A stretch of 64,000 nt of DNA from Fuerstiella sp. (lineage in GTDB: Bacteria; Planctomycetota; Planctomycetia; Planctomycetales; Planctomycetaceae): NCBI GenBank assembly GCA_022447225.1, contig JAKVAZ010000002.1, forward strand, positions 162,526-226,525, read 5' to 3'. Each line of letters opens with the position of its first letter. Positions within the stretch are counted from its first letter, which is position 1. The notes below the pieces were generated by a model, which saw only the letters and a list, made by a program, of their open reading frames with translations, was not told where the DNA came from and searched no databases. The position numbers and the translations under genes were made by a program. Of the stretch, positions 45,991 through 54,818 are shown in pieces.

Positions 45991-47052
45991 CTACAACAGG
46001 CCTGCCAGCTTTGCCAGACCGGTGCAGGCCGCAAGCATGACGCTGACGATCACGATCAGAATCGGGATCTTGATGGATCCACGCAGCCGTTTAGAGACGA
46101 TGAGCACCCCCGTGACCAGTAGCGGTACTGCGACCCGACCCAGCAGGGTCAGTGTTTCTGCGGTCGGTGGTGAAACGGTCCGGAGTGTGAACCGGAACAG
46201 TCCCCAGGCCACCAGTGCCCCGGATACCCACAGAACCGCGTCACCGGCGGCCGCTGTCCAGGTTACAGGGTTGGTGACCGATCCTATGACAGCTCGATCG
46301 AACAAACGATTGGGAAGACGCTGGGCAAATTTCATAATCGTCACCAACTGCCACGGAAAGTTGATTTCCGATTTCCCTTTTATCATTCCCTGTACCAGCA
46401 GACGCGCTGCCTCGTTGACATCAACAAGAAACGGCTTCGGAGTCTTTTCGCTGTCGATCATCGGTGTGTCGATAAATCCCGGATGAGATGTGATCAGACG
46501 CACCCCGGTTTTCTGAAAATCCAGTTCGGAACGGAGTGATTCCATCCAGGAAGAGACTGCTGCTTTGCTGGCACAGTACGGTCCCATTGTTGGTAGTCCG
46601 CGGAAGGCGGCTACCGAAGAAATGGTCAGTACGACTCCCTCTCTGCGTTTGAGCATCGCCGGCAGGACAGCGTTCATCGCATAAATCACGCCAAAGAAGT
46701 TGATCTGCATGGTGTTCTCAACGAGTTGCACATCAAGTTCACTGGCTTTCATATTGGGACTGACTCCTGCATTTGCCACCAATATGTCCACCGGCCCCCA
46801 CTGGTCCACAGCACGACTGATCGCAGCATTAACGTCATCCTTACAGGTGACGTCGGCGGTCAGCGGAAGCGCGTTTCCTCCGCGATCAGCAATTCTTTGA
46901 GCAACCGCGTCCAGTCGTTCCTGTCGTCGAGCCAGCAGAGTGATGTACGCACCATGAGCTGCCATTTCCATTGCCACAGCTTCACCGAGTCCCGATGATG
47001 CCCCCGTAATGACAACGTGTCTGTTTTCAAGATTTAAACGTTCCGTGCCCAT
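45991..47052 (-). CDS. SDR-family oxidoreductase with C-terminal membrane helices
   Basis: A 353-residue short-chain dehydrogenase. The cofactor motif is TGASSGLGEAVA near residue 16, NAG is present (LVANAGVSP), and the active site is YCASKAAV with Tyr and Lys, plus Ser in ISSVAAF. The catalytic domain ends near residue 250. The rest has two or three hydrophobic segments (DAVLWVSGALVAWGLFRF, LLGRVAVPLLVTGVLIV and IPILIVIVSVMLAACTGLAKLAGLL) and likely anchors the enzyme in the membrane. Lipid or sterol-like substrates are plausible for such a layout but unproven. GGTGGTG lies upstream of the ATG. The stop is 15 bases from the convergent dehydrogenase stop. Confidence 0.86.
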   Translation of the reverse strand: MGTERLNLENRHVVITGASSGLGEAVAMEMAAHGAYITLLARRQERLDAVAQRIADRGGNALPLTADVTCKDDVNAAISRAVDQWGPVDILVANAGVSPNMKASELDVQLVENTMQINFFGVIYAMNAVLPAMLKRREGVVLTISSVAAFRGLPTMGPYCASKAAVSSWMESLRSELDFQKTGVRLITSHPGFIDTPMIDSEKTPKPFLVDVNEAARLLVQGMIKGKSEINFPWQLVTIMKFAQRLPNRLFDRAVIGSVTNPVTWTAAAGDAVLWVSGALVAWGLFRFTLRTVSPPTAETLTLLGRVAVPLLVTGVLIVSKRLRGSIKIPILIVIVSVMLAACTGLAKLAGLL

Positions 47053-47213
47053 TGGAATTCACCACCAGTTCAGGAAATACCTCTGAGGTTTGCGGGTTTG
47101 GAACCGGACAGGAAGTTTGTATGCCTGTGCAGCGGATGAATGCAGGTCATTGATCTGACACTGAAACAGGACAATCCATGTTCCCTGTCAGAACGGGCAT
47201 CCATTCGGATCTG

Positions 47214-47224
47214 CCCCCCCCCCC
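47214..47224. repeat. Homopolymer of 11 C
   Basis: An 11-base C run lies 7 bases downstream of the stop of the SDR gene at 47231-48052 (as G run in that transcript). It is outside coding sequence by my annotation. Such tracts slip in replication and sequencing, so its length may be uncertain. Confidence 0.8.
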
Positions 47225-47230
47225 GGAAAT

Positions 47231-48052
47231 TCAAAGATTTTCGACTGCTCTGAGCCCCTTACGTGCGGCTGCCCGGATAAAAAATCCTGGTGCAAATCGC
47301 GACGCCCACGAATAAAGTTTGGCATCAAGACCGAAAATGACCTGTTCACGTCTGTTTACGATTGCGTCGAATATCGCTGCTGCCATGTCTTCCGGCGAAA
47401 TACGTGCCACTTGTTCGTCGAACATCCGGACGAGATTGGTTCTGTCTTCCGCATTCCTGTGCCGGGCATTTCTAAGTATGTTGGTTTTTACCTGACTCGG
47501 ATACGCCAAAGTCACACAGATATTTGTGTGCGTTAACTCAAGACGCACCGATTCTGTGAACCCGCGGACAGCGAATTTTGAAGCGCAGTAGGGTGCCTGC
47601 AGCGGCACACCTAATAGTCCGAAGCTGCTGGACACGTTCACCAGATTCGCTTCGGGGCGTTCACGAAGCATTGGAAGAAATGCAAGTGTTCCGTTGATGA
47701 CACCCCACATGTTGACATTGATAATCCATTCAAAATCTTCCTGTGAAACTTCTTCAATCTTCATAATGCCAAGGGCCACTCCGGCATTGTTCACCACGAT
47801 ATCTGTCTGTCCGTAGTGGTCCCGGACGTGAGTCGCAAAGTCTGTCATCTTACCGCGATCGCTCACATCGAATGCCTGCCCTGTCACTTTGCCGCCGAAT
47901 TCCTCCACCGCGGTCTGTGTCTCGGCCAAAGAATTCTCATTGCTGTCGTTCAGTGCCAGGCGTACCCCTTTTCTTCCAAGCTGCAGTGCGAGTTTTCTGC
48001 CGATTCCTGACCCAGCTCCGGTGATGACCGCAACAGACTGTGTTAGATCCAT
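47231..48052 (-). CDS. SDR-family oxidoreductase
   Basis: A 273-residue short-chain dehydrogenase. The cofactor motif TGAGSGIGRKLALQLG starts near residue 11 and VVNNAGVALG holds NNAG. The active site has VSSSFGLLG and YCASKFAVRGF, giving Ser-Tyr-Lys. The C-terminal SRFAPGFFIRAAARKGLRAVE matches the SDR subfamily with a hydrophobic C-terminal helix that may touch the membrane. It is spaced 178 bases upstream of the next SDR on the same strand. The two may form one transcript. The substrate is unknown. The likely start is the ATG at 48052; AGAGTTG is upstream. Confidence 0.9.
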   Translation of the reverse strand: MDLTQSVAVITGAGSGIGRKLALQLGRKGVRLALNDSNENSLAETQTAVEEFGGKVTGQAFDVSDRGKMTDFATHVRDHYGQTDIVVNNAGVALGIMKIEEVSQEDFEWIINVNMWGVINGTLAFLPMLRERPEANLVNVSSSFGLLGVPLQAPYCASKFAVRGFTESVRLELTHTNICVTLAYPSQVKTNILRNARHRNAEDRTNLVRMFDEQVARISPEDMAAAIFDAIVNRREQVIFGLDAKLYSWASRFAPGFFIRAAARKGLRAVENL

Positions 48053-48678
48053 GTTTTCAACTCTAGGATGCTGACGGGATCACGCGACTTCGAACAGGAT
48101 TCATCAGTCGCGATCTTAAACACACTCTCGTAGCTAACGCCAAGTATCTTTCAACAGCTGTCGCGTGATTCATCAACGAATCTGCTTTGGAGACGTCACC
48201 TTTGAGCCAAATCCGACTGCAGTCACACATGTCGATCCGTGGTGATGACCGGACAGCCTGCTGCCAATCGGGTCTTCTGCTGAGCGGAGCAAACCAGACA
48301 GACTTAATGCTCAGAGGATTCGAGATGAAAAGTGAAAAGGATGTCGATCAGCGACGCCATCCTCACCGAATGAGTCCTGCAGGGCGTTCCTGCGACTCCG
48401 AAGTGTACTGTCCACGACGTCGAATTCACCCTGGCATCGCCTCGCCGCGGTTGGCCACGTCACCGGATTCAGTCGGTAAGCGGCCACGTAATGAATATTT
48501 GCAGGGGGCATGGTCCTGGGCCATTCTCACGGGATTCGTGGGACCCGGTCGGGCTTCCGGTTACGAAAGACGGAAACCGAAACGGTACTGTTGCGAGTTT
48601 GAATTGACCCCAAGGACGGACTACAAACTAAACAGATATATTCCAGCCAATCTCCCGCTACCGTTCACAGGGTGGACC
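48053..48678. other. Intergenic region upstream of the NHL gene
   Basis: About 625 bases. A frame open by chance runs from 48187 into the NHL gene, but its translation has the composition of random sequence and no signal peptide until 48679. I see no gene here. Confidence 0.5.
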
Positions 48679-49593
48679 ATGAAGCTTTCAAATCTCACGG
48701 CCGTCGTCTCGATCTTCGCTGTTGTGGGGGTAACCATCAGTGGCACTGTGCAGGCTGCTGAGAAGAATGACTTTATTCCAGCTACGGATTTCTTCCGGAT
48801 CCCGGAGAATATTACCCTGGATTTATGCAGTGGTGTGTCGGTGAACAGCCAGGGGCATGTCTACCTGGCGCACAGAGGCCGGAACCCCGTAATTTGCTTC
48901 GATTCCAGTGGACGATACCTGCGATCGTGGGGAGACAAATTCATTGGCAGTGCCCACGGCCTGCGAGTTGATCCTGACGACAATGTGTGGGTGACCGATA
49001 TTGATAAGCATGTCGTGCTCAAGTTCAGCCCGACAGGTAAACTTCTGCTGCGAATCGGTCGACCTGGAAACGCCGGTCTGGCCAACGATCAATTCAACAA
49101 ACCGGCGGATGTAGCCTTCGATGCGAAAGGTCAAATCTACGTTGCGGACGGATACGGCAACAGCCGCGTGATGAAATTTTCCCCCGACGGCAGGTTTCTG
49201 TCGTCTTGGGGCTCTCCCGGAACCGGTCCGGGCGAATTCAATCTGCCGCACACGATTGTGGTCGCAGCGGACGGGCGCATCATCGTTGGTGATCGATTGA
49301 ATAACCGTATTCAGGTTTTCAATGCGGACGGTACACATCTGGAGATCTGGGACGGATTCACTCCTTTCGGTCTGGACTTCGACGGAGACGGGGTCTTGTG
49401 GCTGGCCGATGGCAAGAACCACAAACTTCTGCAGCTGGATCACTCGGGGGCAGTTCTGCAGTCCTGGGGCGAACCGGGCAGGGGGCCTGGTCAGTTTGAT
49501 GTGCCACATATGCTGGCAGCGGATGAAGCCGGGAATCTTTACATCGCAGAAATTCTCAACAGGCGACTTCAAAAGTTCACGCGAACGCCCTGA
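48679..49593 (+). CDS. Secreted NHL-repeat beta-propeller protein
   Basis: A 304-residue protein with a Sec signal (LTAVVSIFAVVGVTISGTVQA) and about six NHL repeats. Characteristic repeats are NKPADVAFDAKGQIYVADGYGNSRVMKFSPDG and NLPHTIVVAADGRIIVGDRLNNRIQVFNADG. Propellers of this type bind proteins or sugars outside the cell; no catalytic residues are evident. I use the ATG at 48679 with GGTGGA upstream, since the signal peptide begins there; the frame is open 164 codons further upstream. No obvious partner gene is adjacent. Confidence 0.85.
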   Translation: MKLSNLTAVVSIFAVVGVTISGTVQAAEKNDFIPATDFFRIPENITLDLCSGVSVNSQGHVYLAHRGRNPVICFDSSGRYLRSWGDKFIGSAHGLRVDPDDNVWVTDIDKHVVLKFSPTGKLLLRIGRPGNAGLANDQFNKPADVAFDAKGQIYVADGYGNSRVMKFSPDGRFLSSWGSPGTGPGEFNLPHTIVVAADGRIIVGDRLNNRIQVFNADGTHLEIWDGFTPFGLDFDGDGVLWLADGKNHKLLQLDHSGAVLQSWGEPGRGPGQFDVPHMLAADEAGNLYIAEILNRRLQKFTRTP

Positions 49594-49998
49594 TTTCAAC
49601 TGGACCGATCGTCGCTCTGAGCGTCCTTTGACGTATGTATTGGACGACATTCAGTGAATGTGTTGAATGGCGAATCGGGATTGACAGAATTCAGCCGGCT
49701 GGCTGCACGTCTGGTTCAGGTACTGGTGCCGTGAATCGTCGGTATCGTTGCTGACGATATGATTGTGACTTGTTGCTGTCGGTAAATTTACTTTTAAAGA
49801 TGATTTCGCTTTCAAGTTTTTTCACGGACGACTGTCTGCATTAACCCGATGAACTCAAAAAACGTCGGATGCAGCGACTTACTCAGTCATCAGTCAGTCG
49901 TATGATCACAGATAATGCACTGTGACTTTTCTACAGAACAGTAACTCAGAATACCGCCACGTTTGTAACCATAACACTGTTGCCTTCAGGAAGGACTC
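49594..49998. other. Intergenic region
   Basis: About 400 bases of AT-richer sequence between two plus-strand genes. I see no gene, U-run terminator or RNA here. Confidence 0.4.
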
Positions 49999-50850
49999 AT
50001 GAATCTGTGTCACCGGAGATCCGTTATGCTGACAACACTCACGTTTGTCGTTCTGACTCAGATAACAACAGCTGACGTTACCCGGTTTCCCGTCACGTCA
50101 CTCAATCGGCAGCAGCCGCGCATCCTTCAAAGGATCTTTGATCGTCGCACCGAAGTGTTCGGAACGACGATACTGGCCACGCCCAAAGTGTCAGATGCGG
50201 CAATCACGCATACGGCCGGTATTCTGGCCGAATTTCTTGACAATGATGAGGACGGGAATGTTGATGTGCCACGGGTTGCCGGTTTAATGCGCGAACGTGG
50301 TGCAACCATGATCGTGTTCGTCAATGAACGAGAATTTGAACAGCACGGTGAAACACTGGAGAGTCTGTTCGATAGGAGAGTCCTGCAGCCACTGTGGGAA
50401 ACAGAAATTCATCCTGATGGCGCGAAACAAGGACATTTTGACGCAACGCTGGAGGAAGTTCTGCATCTCATCACAGTCACGGGTTATGCGGAGGTGTGGC
50501 CGGATGCATTTGGCCTCAATTCTCGATCGCGTCTTGCCCAGGCCATGGATATCGCTCGAGGTGGTCGGTTCCGTCGGACTCCGCGTAGGTATCCGCGACA
50601 GGCCTGGTTCACTTACAACGATCGCACATGCGACTATGAGTGCCAGATGGTTGAGTATTTCTACTGGGGCCTGACTTCACTGCAGGGTGGTCAGATGTTC
50701 CCTGGTCGGCTCGAGCAGATTCGTGATGAATGGCCACTCAATACACCAAAGAAATTCAGGTCGTATGACGCTGCTCTGTACACTTTGCTGACAGACCCTG
50801 AGTTCTCGATGCCCATGCGACTGCCAAATGGTCGCTACCGTGACCAATAG
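49999..50850 (+). CDS. Secreted protein of unknown function with EF-hand-like loop
   Basis: A 283-residue protein with a signal peptide (RRSVMLTTLTFVVLTQITTADV). It contains the loop LDNDEDGNVDVPRV, matching the EF-hand D-x-D-x-D-G pattern, at about residue 80. Near residue 150, TLEEVLHLITVTGYAEVWP has an E-x-x-H pattern seen in some metalloprotease-like folds, but I cannot call it. The later SRLAQAMDIARGG and WFTYNDRTCDYECQMVEYFYWGLTSLQG with two Cys look like a folded extracellular domain. The family is not one I recognise. The role is unknown; export and calcium binding are the inferences I would make. The ATG follows AAGGA. Confidence 0.75.
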   Translation: MNLCHRRSVMLTTLTFVVLTQITTADVTRFPVTSLNRQQPRILQRIFDRRTEVFGTTILATPKVSDAAITHTAGILAEFLDNDEDGNVDVPRVAGLMRERGATMIVFVNEREFEQHGETLESLFDRRVLQPLWETEIHPDGAKQGHFDATLEEVLHLITVTGYAEVWPDAFGLNSRSRLAQAMDIARGGRFRRTPRRYPRQAWFTYNDRTCDYECQMVEYFYWGLTSLQGGQMFPGRLEQIRDEWPLNTPKKFRSYDAALYTLLTDPEFSMPMRLPNGRYRDQ

Positions 50851-50957
50851 CGGACTGTAGTCCGAACGTCGAACTAACAACACTTTGACTGTGACATACC
50901 AGCCCGTGAAAGGTATCATCCCCTGCGACATCCCGCGTTTCAGCCCTGATGTAAGCG

Positions 50958-51659
50958 ATGTCTGTGTCACATAAGAGAAGCGACGTCCGAGTTTTTGTCA
51001 CTGATCAGCAGTCACTCTGCGCCGAATGTCAGCAGATACTGGAGAAGTCCGCGTGGGTTATGGTGACCGAAGAGTCTGCTGTCTGTTGTCTTTCATGTGC
51101 CGGTCTGGATCATCTTGTCTTTCTGCCCGCAGGCAATCCGGCGATGACCCGGCGTGCGAAGAAACAAACTGTCCGTTATGCGGTTGTGTTCAGGAGGAGT
51201 CATACGAGACCGCGATACGAACGTCACGGGCTGCTTGTTGAGAAGCCTGCACTGCATGCGGCAGAGCAGCAGTGCATCGCGGATGCGGATGTACGGAAAC
51301 AGAGACAGAAACGGAATGCGTTTCGACGTGAAGCACTGCATGTCGAATATCTGAAAAGATTTGCCGAAAAGGTGCGAATGTTGTATCCGGGTGTTCCGTA
51401 CGACCGTTCCGGCATGATTGCATCACATGCGTGTCGCAGGTCCAGCAGACGCGTCGGGAGAAGTCGCGCAGCAAAAGCGCTCAGTAATCAGGCCGTAACG
51501 CTTGCCGTTGTGGCGCATGTTCGCCATACGGAAACAATTTACGATCAGATGCTGGCCGATGGCATTGAACGTTGCCGTGCGCGACAGATGGTGCGGAGTC
51601 AGGTCACCGCCTGTCTGCAGAACTGGGCTGTGCAGCGTCCGCATGCACGGTCATGCTGA
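50958..51659 (+). CDS. DUF2293 domain protein with N-terminal zinc ribbon
   Basis: A 233-residue protein. The N-terminus has a CAEC (Cys21, Cys24) and CLSC (Cys44, Cys47) pair, probably a zinc ribbon. The C-terminal DUF2293 part has RVGRSRAAKALSNQAVTLAVVAHVRHTETIYDQMLADGIERCRARQMVRSQV, matching the usual V-x-A-H-V-R-H-x-x-T-x-Y block. The function of DUF2293 is not known to me. There is an Arg/Lys-rich link at about 65-120, so nucleic-acid binding is possible. It begins 107 bases after the preceding gene. Confidence 0.82.
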   Translation: MSVSHKRSDVRVFVTDQQSLCAECQQILEKSAWVMVTEESAVCCLSCAGLDHLVFLPAGNPAMTRRAKKQTVRYAVVFRRSHTRPRYERHGLLVEKPALHAAEQQCIADADVRKQRQKRNAFRREALHVEYLKRFAEKVRMLYPGVPYDRSGMIASHACRRSSRRVGRSRAAKALSNQAVTLAVVAHVRHTETIYDQMLADGIERCRARQMVRSQVTACLQNWAVQRPHARSC

Positions 51660-52041
51660 ATAAGTGGTCTGTCCGGGGGTTAGTCATGCCTGAGTTAGCG
51701 GATTTTGCGGGGCTGTCTTAAGGAAAGTCGGACTGCTGATGGTCGTGCTCTCATTGTTGAGGTCACCGGTTGTTGTACAGTTGCCGGGTACCACGCTGAC
51801 GAATGATGGGGGATCTGGGTTTTCGTGATAACGGTGCTGCTGACAAGCGGATTTCAATGTCTGCCGAGGTATACGGAGCCGGGGTGAAATTGTTCTCTGT
51901 TGCCGGAAAGCACAGTCATTTTTGGTGCAGATATTGGTGTTCGGAATTCGGTTTCAATACCTTTTGCAGGTCAGATACATATGAGTTCAAAGACGTTTGT
52001 CGGGCTTTCCGACGTTAACTGCCGTACATCATTGGCTACCA
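51660..52041. other. Intergenic region upstream of the symporter gene
   Basis: About 380 bases, no gene seen. It ends in a stretch where the longer frame of the symporter gene (from 51997) is open, but the added residues do not look like membrane protein. Confidence 0.4.
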
Positions 52042-53745
52042 ATGACTTTGTCTGTGCTTAACCTGCTCGCTCAGCAACCGGCGCCCGAGGGATTGCAGAT
52101 TCTCGATTACGTCGTGGTTCTGATTTACCTGAGCGGAGTTTTAGTCGCAGGATGGTATTTTTCTCGCCAGCAGGAAGAACAGGAAGACTACTTTGTTGGC
52201 GGTCGAAAACTGCCGTGGTTTGCAGTCGGACTGAGCATCATTGCAACGATGCTGTCAACCGTGAGTTACCTTGCGACACCTGGTGAGGTGATCCAGCATG
52301 GTATGGCGATGTCGATTGGCTTGCTGGCGACACCATTTGCGTTTCTGCTCGTTAACTTTATGTGGGTGCCGTTCTTTATGCGGCTGGGAGTGACCAGCAT
52401 CTATGAGTACCTGGAACATCGCTTTGGTCTGGTGGCACGCCTGACGGCAGCTGCACTGTTTGTTCTGATTCTGCGATTGTTCTGGATGGCCACCATCGTT
52501 CTTACCGGTTCACGGGCTGTTGCGCAAATCACACACGAGAGCACCGAACGACTGTTCGGTCTGAGTTGGTCGCCTGATCAGTGGCTGGTTGTGGTACTCC
52601 TGAGTATCGGTGTGTTCGCAACCTTGTACACCATGCTCGGCGGGATCAAGGCTGTGGTATGGACTGATGTGGCTCAGTTTATTGCCCTGGCAGGAGGGGT
52701 GGTGCTTACCTTGTTGTTCGTTGTCTGGAAAACGGGGACAGGGCCGGTTGACTGGTGGACGAATACAACCAGCGGTAATGCTGTCGGCCACAAACTGCCA
52801 CCCATTGCCAGTTGGGATATTACCACCAGAAACACGATCCTGTTTACAGTTTTGGGTGCTGTGTTTTGGACTGGTTGCACCTTCATCGGTGACCAGGTGG
52901 CGGTGCAGAGATATCTGACAACACCATCTGTTAAGGCCGCAGTCAGAGGGAACATCGTTAACTTTGTCGGAGACTTCCTGCTGATGGTTATGCTGTCGCT
53001 GTGCGGGATGGCCCTGCTTACCTATTACCTTGATCCGTCATTTCAAACAGAAATTTTCAAAGGAATTACCAATCCGCGGGACGAGAAGGTCGCGGATCAT
53101 GTGTTTCCTCATTTCATTGAGTACGGATTACCGGCGGGTATCTCCGGAATGGTCGTTGCGGCACTGTTTGCAGTGGCAATGTCCAGTCTTGATTCAGGAA
53201 TCAATTCAGTGGCCGCCGTGTTGACCATCGATGTCTTTGGACGGTTGAGTTCACGTGGGTCATCCACACGCAGTCTGTGGTTGCCGCGGATAATCACCGT
53301 CTGTGTCGGGATTGGCTGTACGCTACTGGCCTTGACTATGCTTCGTATCCCTGAACGATATAACATCATTGGAATTACACTGCGGACGTTCAACTGTGCG
53401 CTCGGTCCACTGGGGGCCATGTTTGTCGTTGGCATGTTCGTTCGACGAGTCGGTCAGGCTGCTGTTGTCATTGCGGCATGGCTCGGACTTGCGGCAGCGG
53501 TCAGCCTGGCCTGGTGGGTGGAACTTTGCTGGTTCATCGGTCTGACCGACTACGCAACATTGTCTGATGCCACCGACAATCTCGTCGGGCCGAGTCCGTT
53601 TCTGATCGTACCTGTTTCAGCCGTGGTTACCTTTGTTGTTGCCACCATGTTGAGCTGGCTGTTTCCCGGAATGTTGGGCAATTCCCGAGTGAATGAGACG
53701 GACCGGTTTCTGTGGAAGGCCGTGGTTGCCCGTGAAGGGTATTAG
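52042..53745 (+). CDS. Sodium:solute symporter (SSS family)
   Basis: A 567-residue membrane protein of the sodium/solute symporter family with about 13 predicted helices. The start has DYVVVLIYLSGVLVAGWYFSRQQEEQEDYFVGGRKLPWFAVGLSIIATMLSTVSYL, the family signature (DYFVGGR... with TMLS). MLGGIKAVVWTDVAQFIALAGGVVLTLL and AALFAVAMSSLDSGINSVAAVLTIDVFGR are the helix 5 and helix 8 motifs, the last with the conserved Ser-Ser-x-Asp Na+ site. It imports a sugar, amino acid, or related solute with Na+; the solute cannot be named. The ATG at 52042 is used over an upstream TTG at 51997 since it begins the protein a few residues before the first helix. Confidence 0.9.
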   Translation: MTLSVLNLLAQQPAPEGLQILDYVVVLIYLSGVLVAGWYFSRQQEEQEDYFVGGRKLPWFAVGLSIIATMLSTVSYLATPGEVIQHGMAMSIGLLATPFAFLLVNFMWVPFFMRLGVTSIYEYLEHRFGLVARLTAAALFVLILRLFWMATIVLTGSRAVAQITHESTERLFGLSWSPDQWLVVVLLSIGVFATLYTMLGGIKAVVWTDVAQFIALAGGVVLTLLFVVWKTGTGPVDWWTNTTSGNAVGHKLPPIASWDITTRNTILFTVLGAVFWTGCTFIGDQVAVQRYLTTPSVKAAVRGNIVNFVGDFLLMVMLSLCGMALLTYYLDPSFQTEIFKGITNPRDEKVADHVFPHFIEYGLPAGISGMVVAALFAVAMSSLDSGINSVAAVLTIDVFGRLSSRGSSTRSLWLPRIITVCVGIGCTLLALTMLRIPERYNIIGITLRTFNCALGPLGAMFVVGMFVRRVGQAAVVIAAWLGLAAAVSLAWWVELCWFIGLTDYATLSDATDNLVGPSPFLIVPVSAVVTFVVATMLSWLFPGMLGNSRVNETDRFLWKAVVAREGY

Positions 53746-53868
53746 AGTCCTGATATGTAGCGGATTGCGACTGCCGGCTTCCTGGTGCACAGACCAGAGC
53801 AGGGCCGGCTCGCCAGGATTTGTCAATTTGCAATTGGCGGAGGCTGCGCCGTACGAAGGAACCTGGTC

Positions 53869-54680
53869 GTGAACAGTACAACTCAGGCGATCGACGTGCA
53901 CGCACACTATGGCATCTGTCAACGTGCTGATGCGTCCGTGCTGTTTAACGACTGGGTCTCAGCGGATGCAGCGACTGTGGTCGATCGAGCGAGTCAGGCT
54001 GATATTCGCCTGACGATTGTGTCGCCACTTTCAGGTCTGTTGCCGCGTGGACAGGCGGATGCAGTGAGTGCCAATCGAGAAGCCGGCGAGATCGTTCGGA
54101 ACACTCCGGGGCTCAGACAATGGGTCATCGTTCATCCTTATCAGCCTGAGACATTTGTGCAGGCGGCAGAACTGTTGAGGACACCCTTGGTGTGTGGGTA
54201 TAAAAATCCATCCGGAAGAACATCAATATGAGATCCGTGAGTACGGCGATCGGTTGTTTAAGCTGGCAGCTGAGTTCAACGCGGTTGTGCTTGCTCACAG
54301 CGGCGATCCCCTGAGTCTGCCAGATGACTTGACATCGTTTGTCAACGAGTATTCCAATGTGCGGCTCATTCTGGCTCACCATTGGTAATGGTGGTGGAGC
54401 GGCCGGAGATCCAACGCTGCAGGTGCGTGCGATTCAGGATTGCCGGCACGACAACGTTTTCGTTGATACGTCCAGTGCCAGATCCATACTGCCGGGCCTG
54501 GTGGAGTGGGCCGTTGCTGAGATCGGATCCGAACGGGTACTGTTTGGAACGGATGCTCCATTGTATTCAACGGCCATGCAGCGGATACGGATTGATTCAG
54601 CGGAGATCACGGACAACCAGAAATTCGACATACTTTACAGGAATGCTGAACGTCTGCTCGGGCTCGACAGTTCTGACTGA
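53869..54680 (+). pseudogene. Amidohydrolase-family gene with two +1 frameshifts
   Basis: The frame begins at the GTG at 53869 with AAGGA 9 bases upstream and reads IDVHAHYGI, an amidohydrolase_2-type metal site. The frame runs to 54231, then continues in another frame from about 54199 (GIKIHPEEHQYEIREYGDRLF) and in a third from about 54382 (GNGGGAAGDPTLQVRAIQDC and GSERVLFGTDAPLYSTAMQR, where the final D is the metal-site Asp). Removing one G from GGG at 54196-54198 and the A at 54381 joins all three into one reading of about 270 residues. Both events are insertions near short runs. It is either a young pseudogene or two sequence errors. If intact, it would be a hydrolase or decarboxylase of the 2-amino-3-carboxymuconate type; the substrate is unknown. 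Confidence 0.72.
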
Positions 54681-54818
54681 TAACGTGTGCTTTTATTTGC
54701 CGTCCCGGCCCGACATCGTTGTGGAGCCGATTCAGGATCGGCAGAGCCGCCATGGATGTTGACCACAGCAATCACTGAATTCTTCATTTAAGATCATACG
54801 GACTAAAGGTGTATAACA

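Noticed and set aside
48187..48678. Long frame extending the NHL gene upstream by 164 codons
   Set aside because: The added residues lack any signal peptide, have random-like composition, and an ATG with a Shine-Dalgarno and signal peptide is at 48679.
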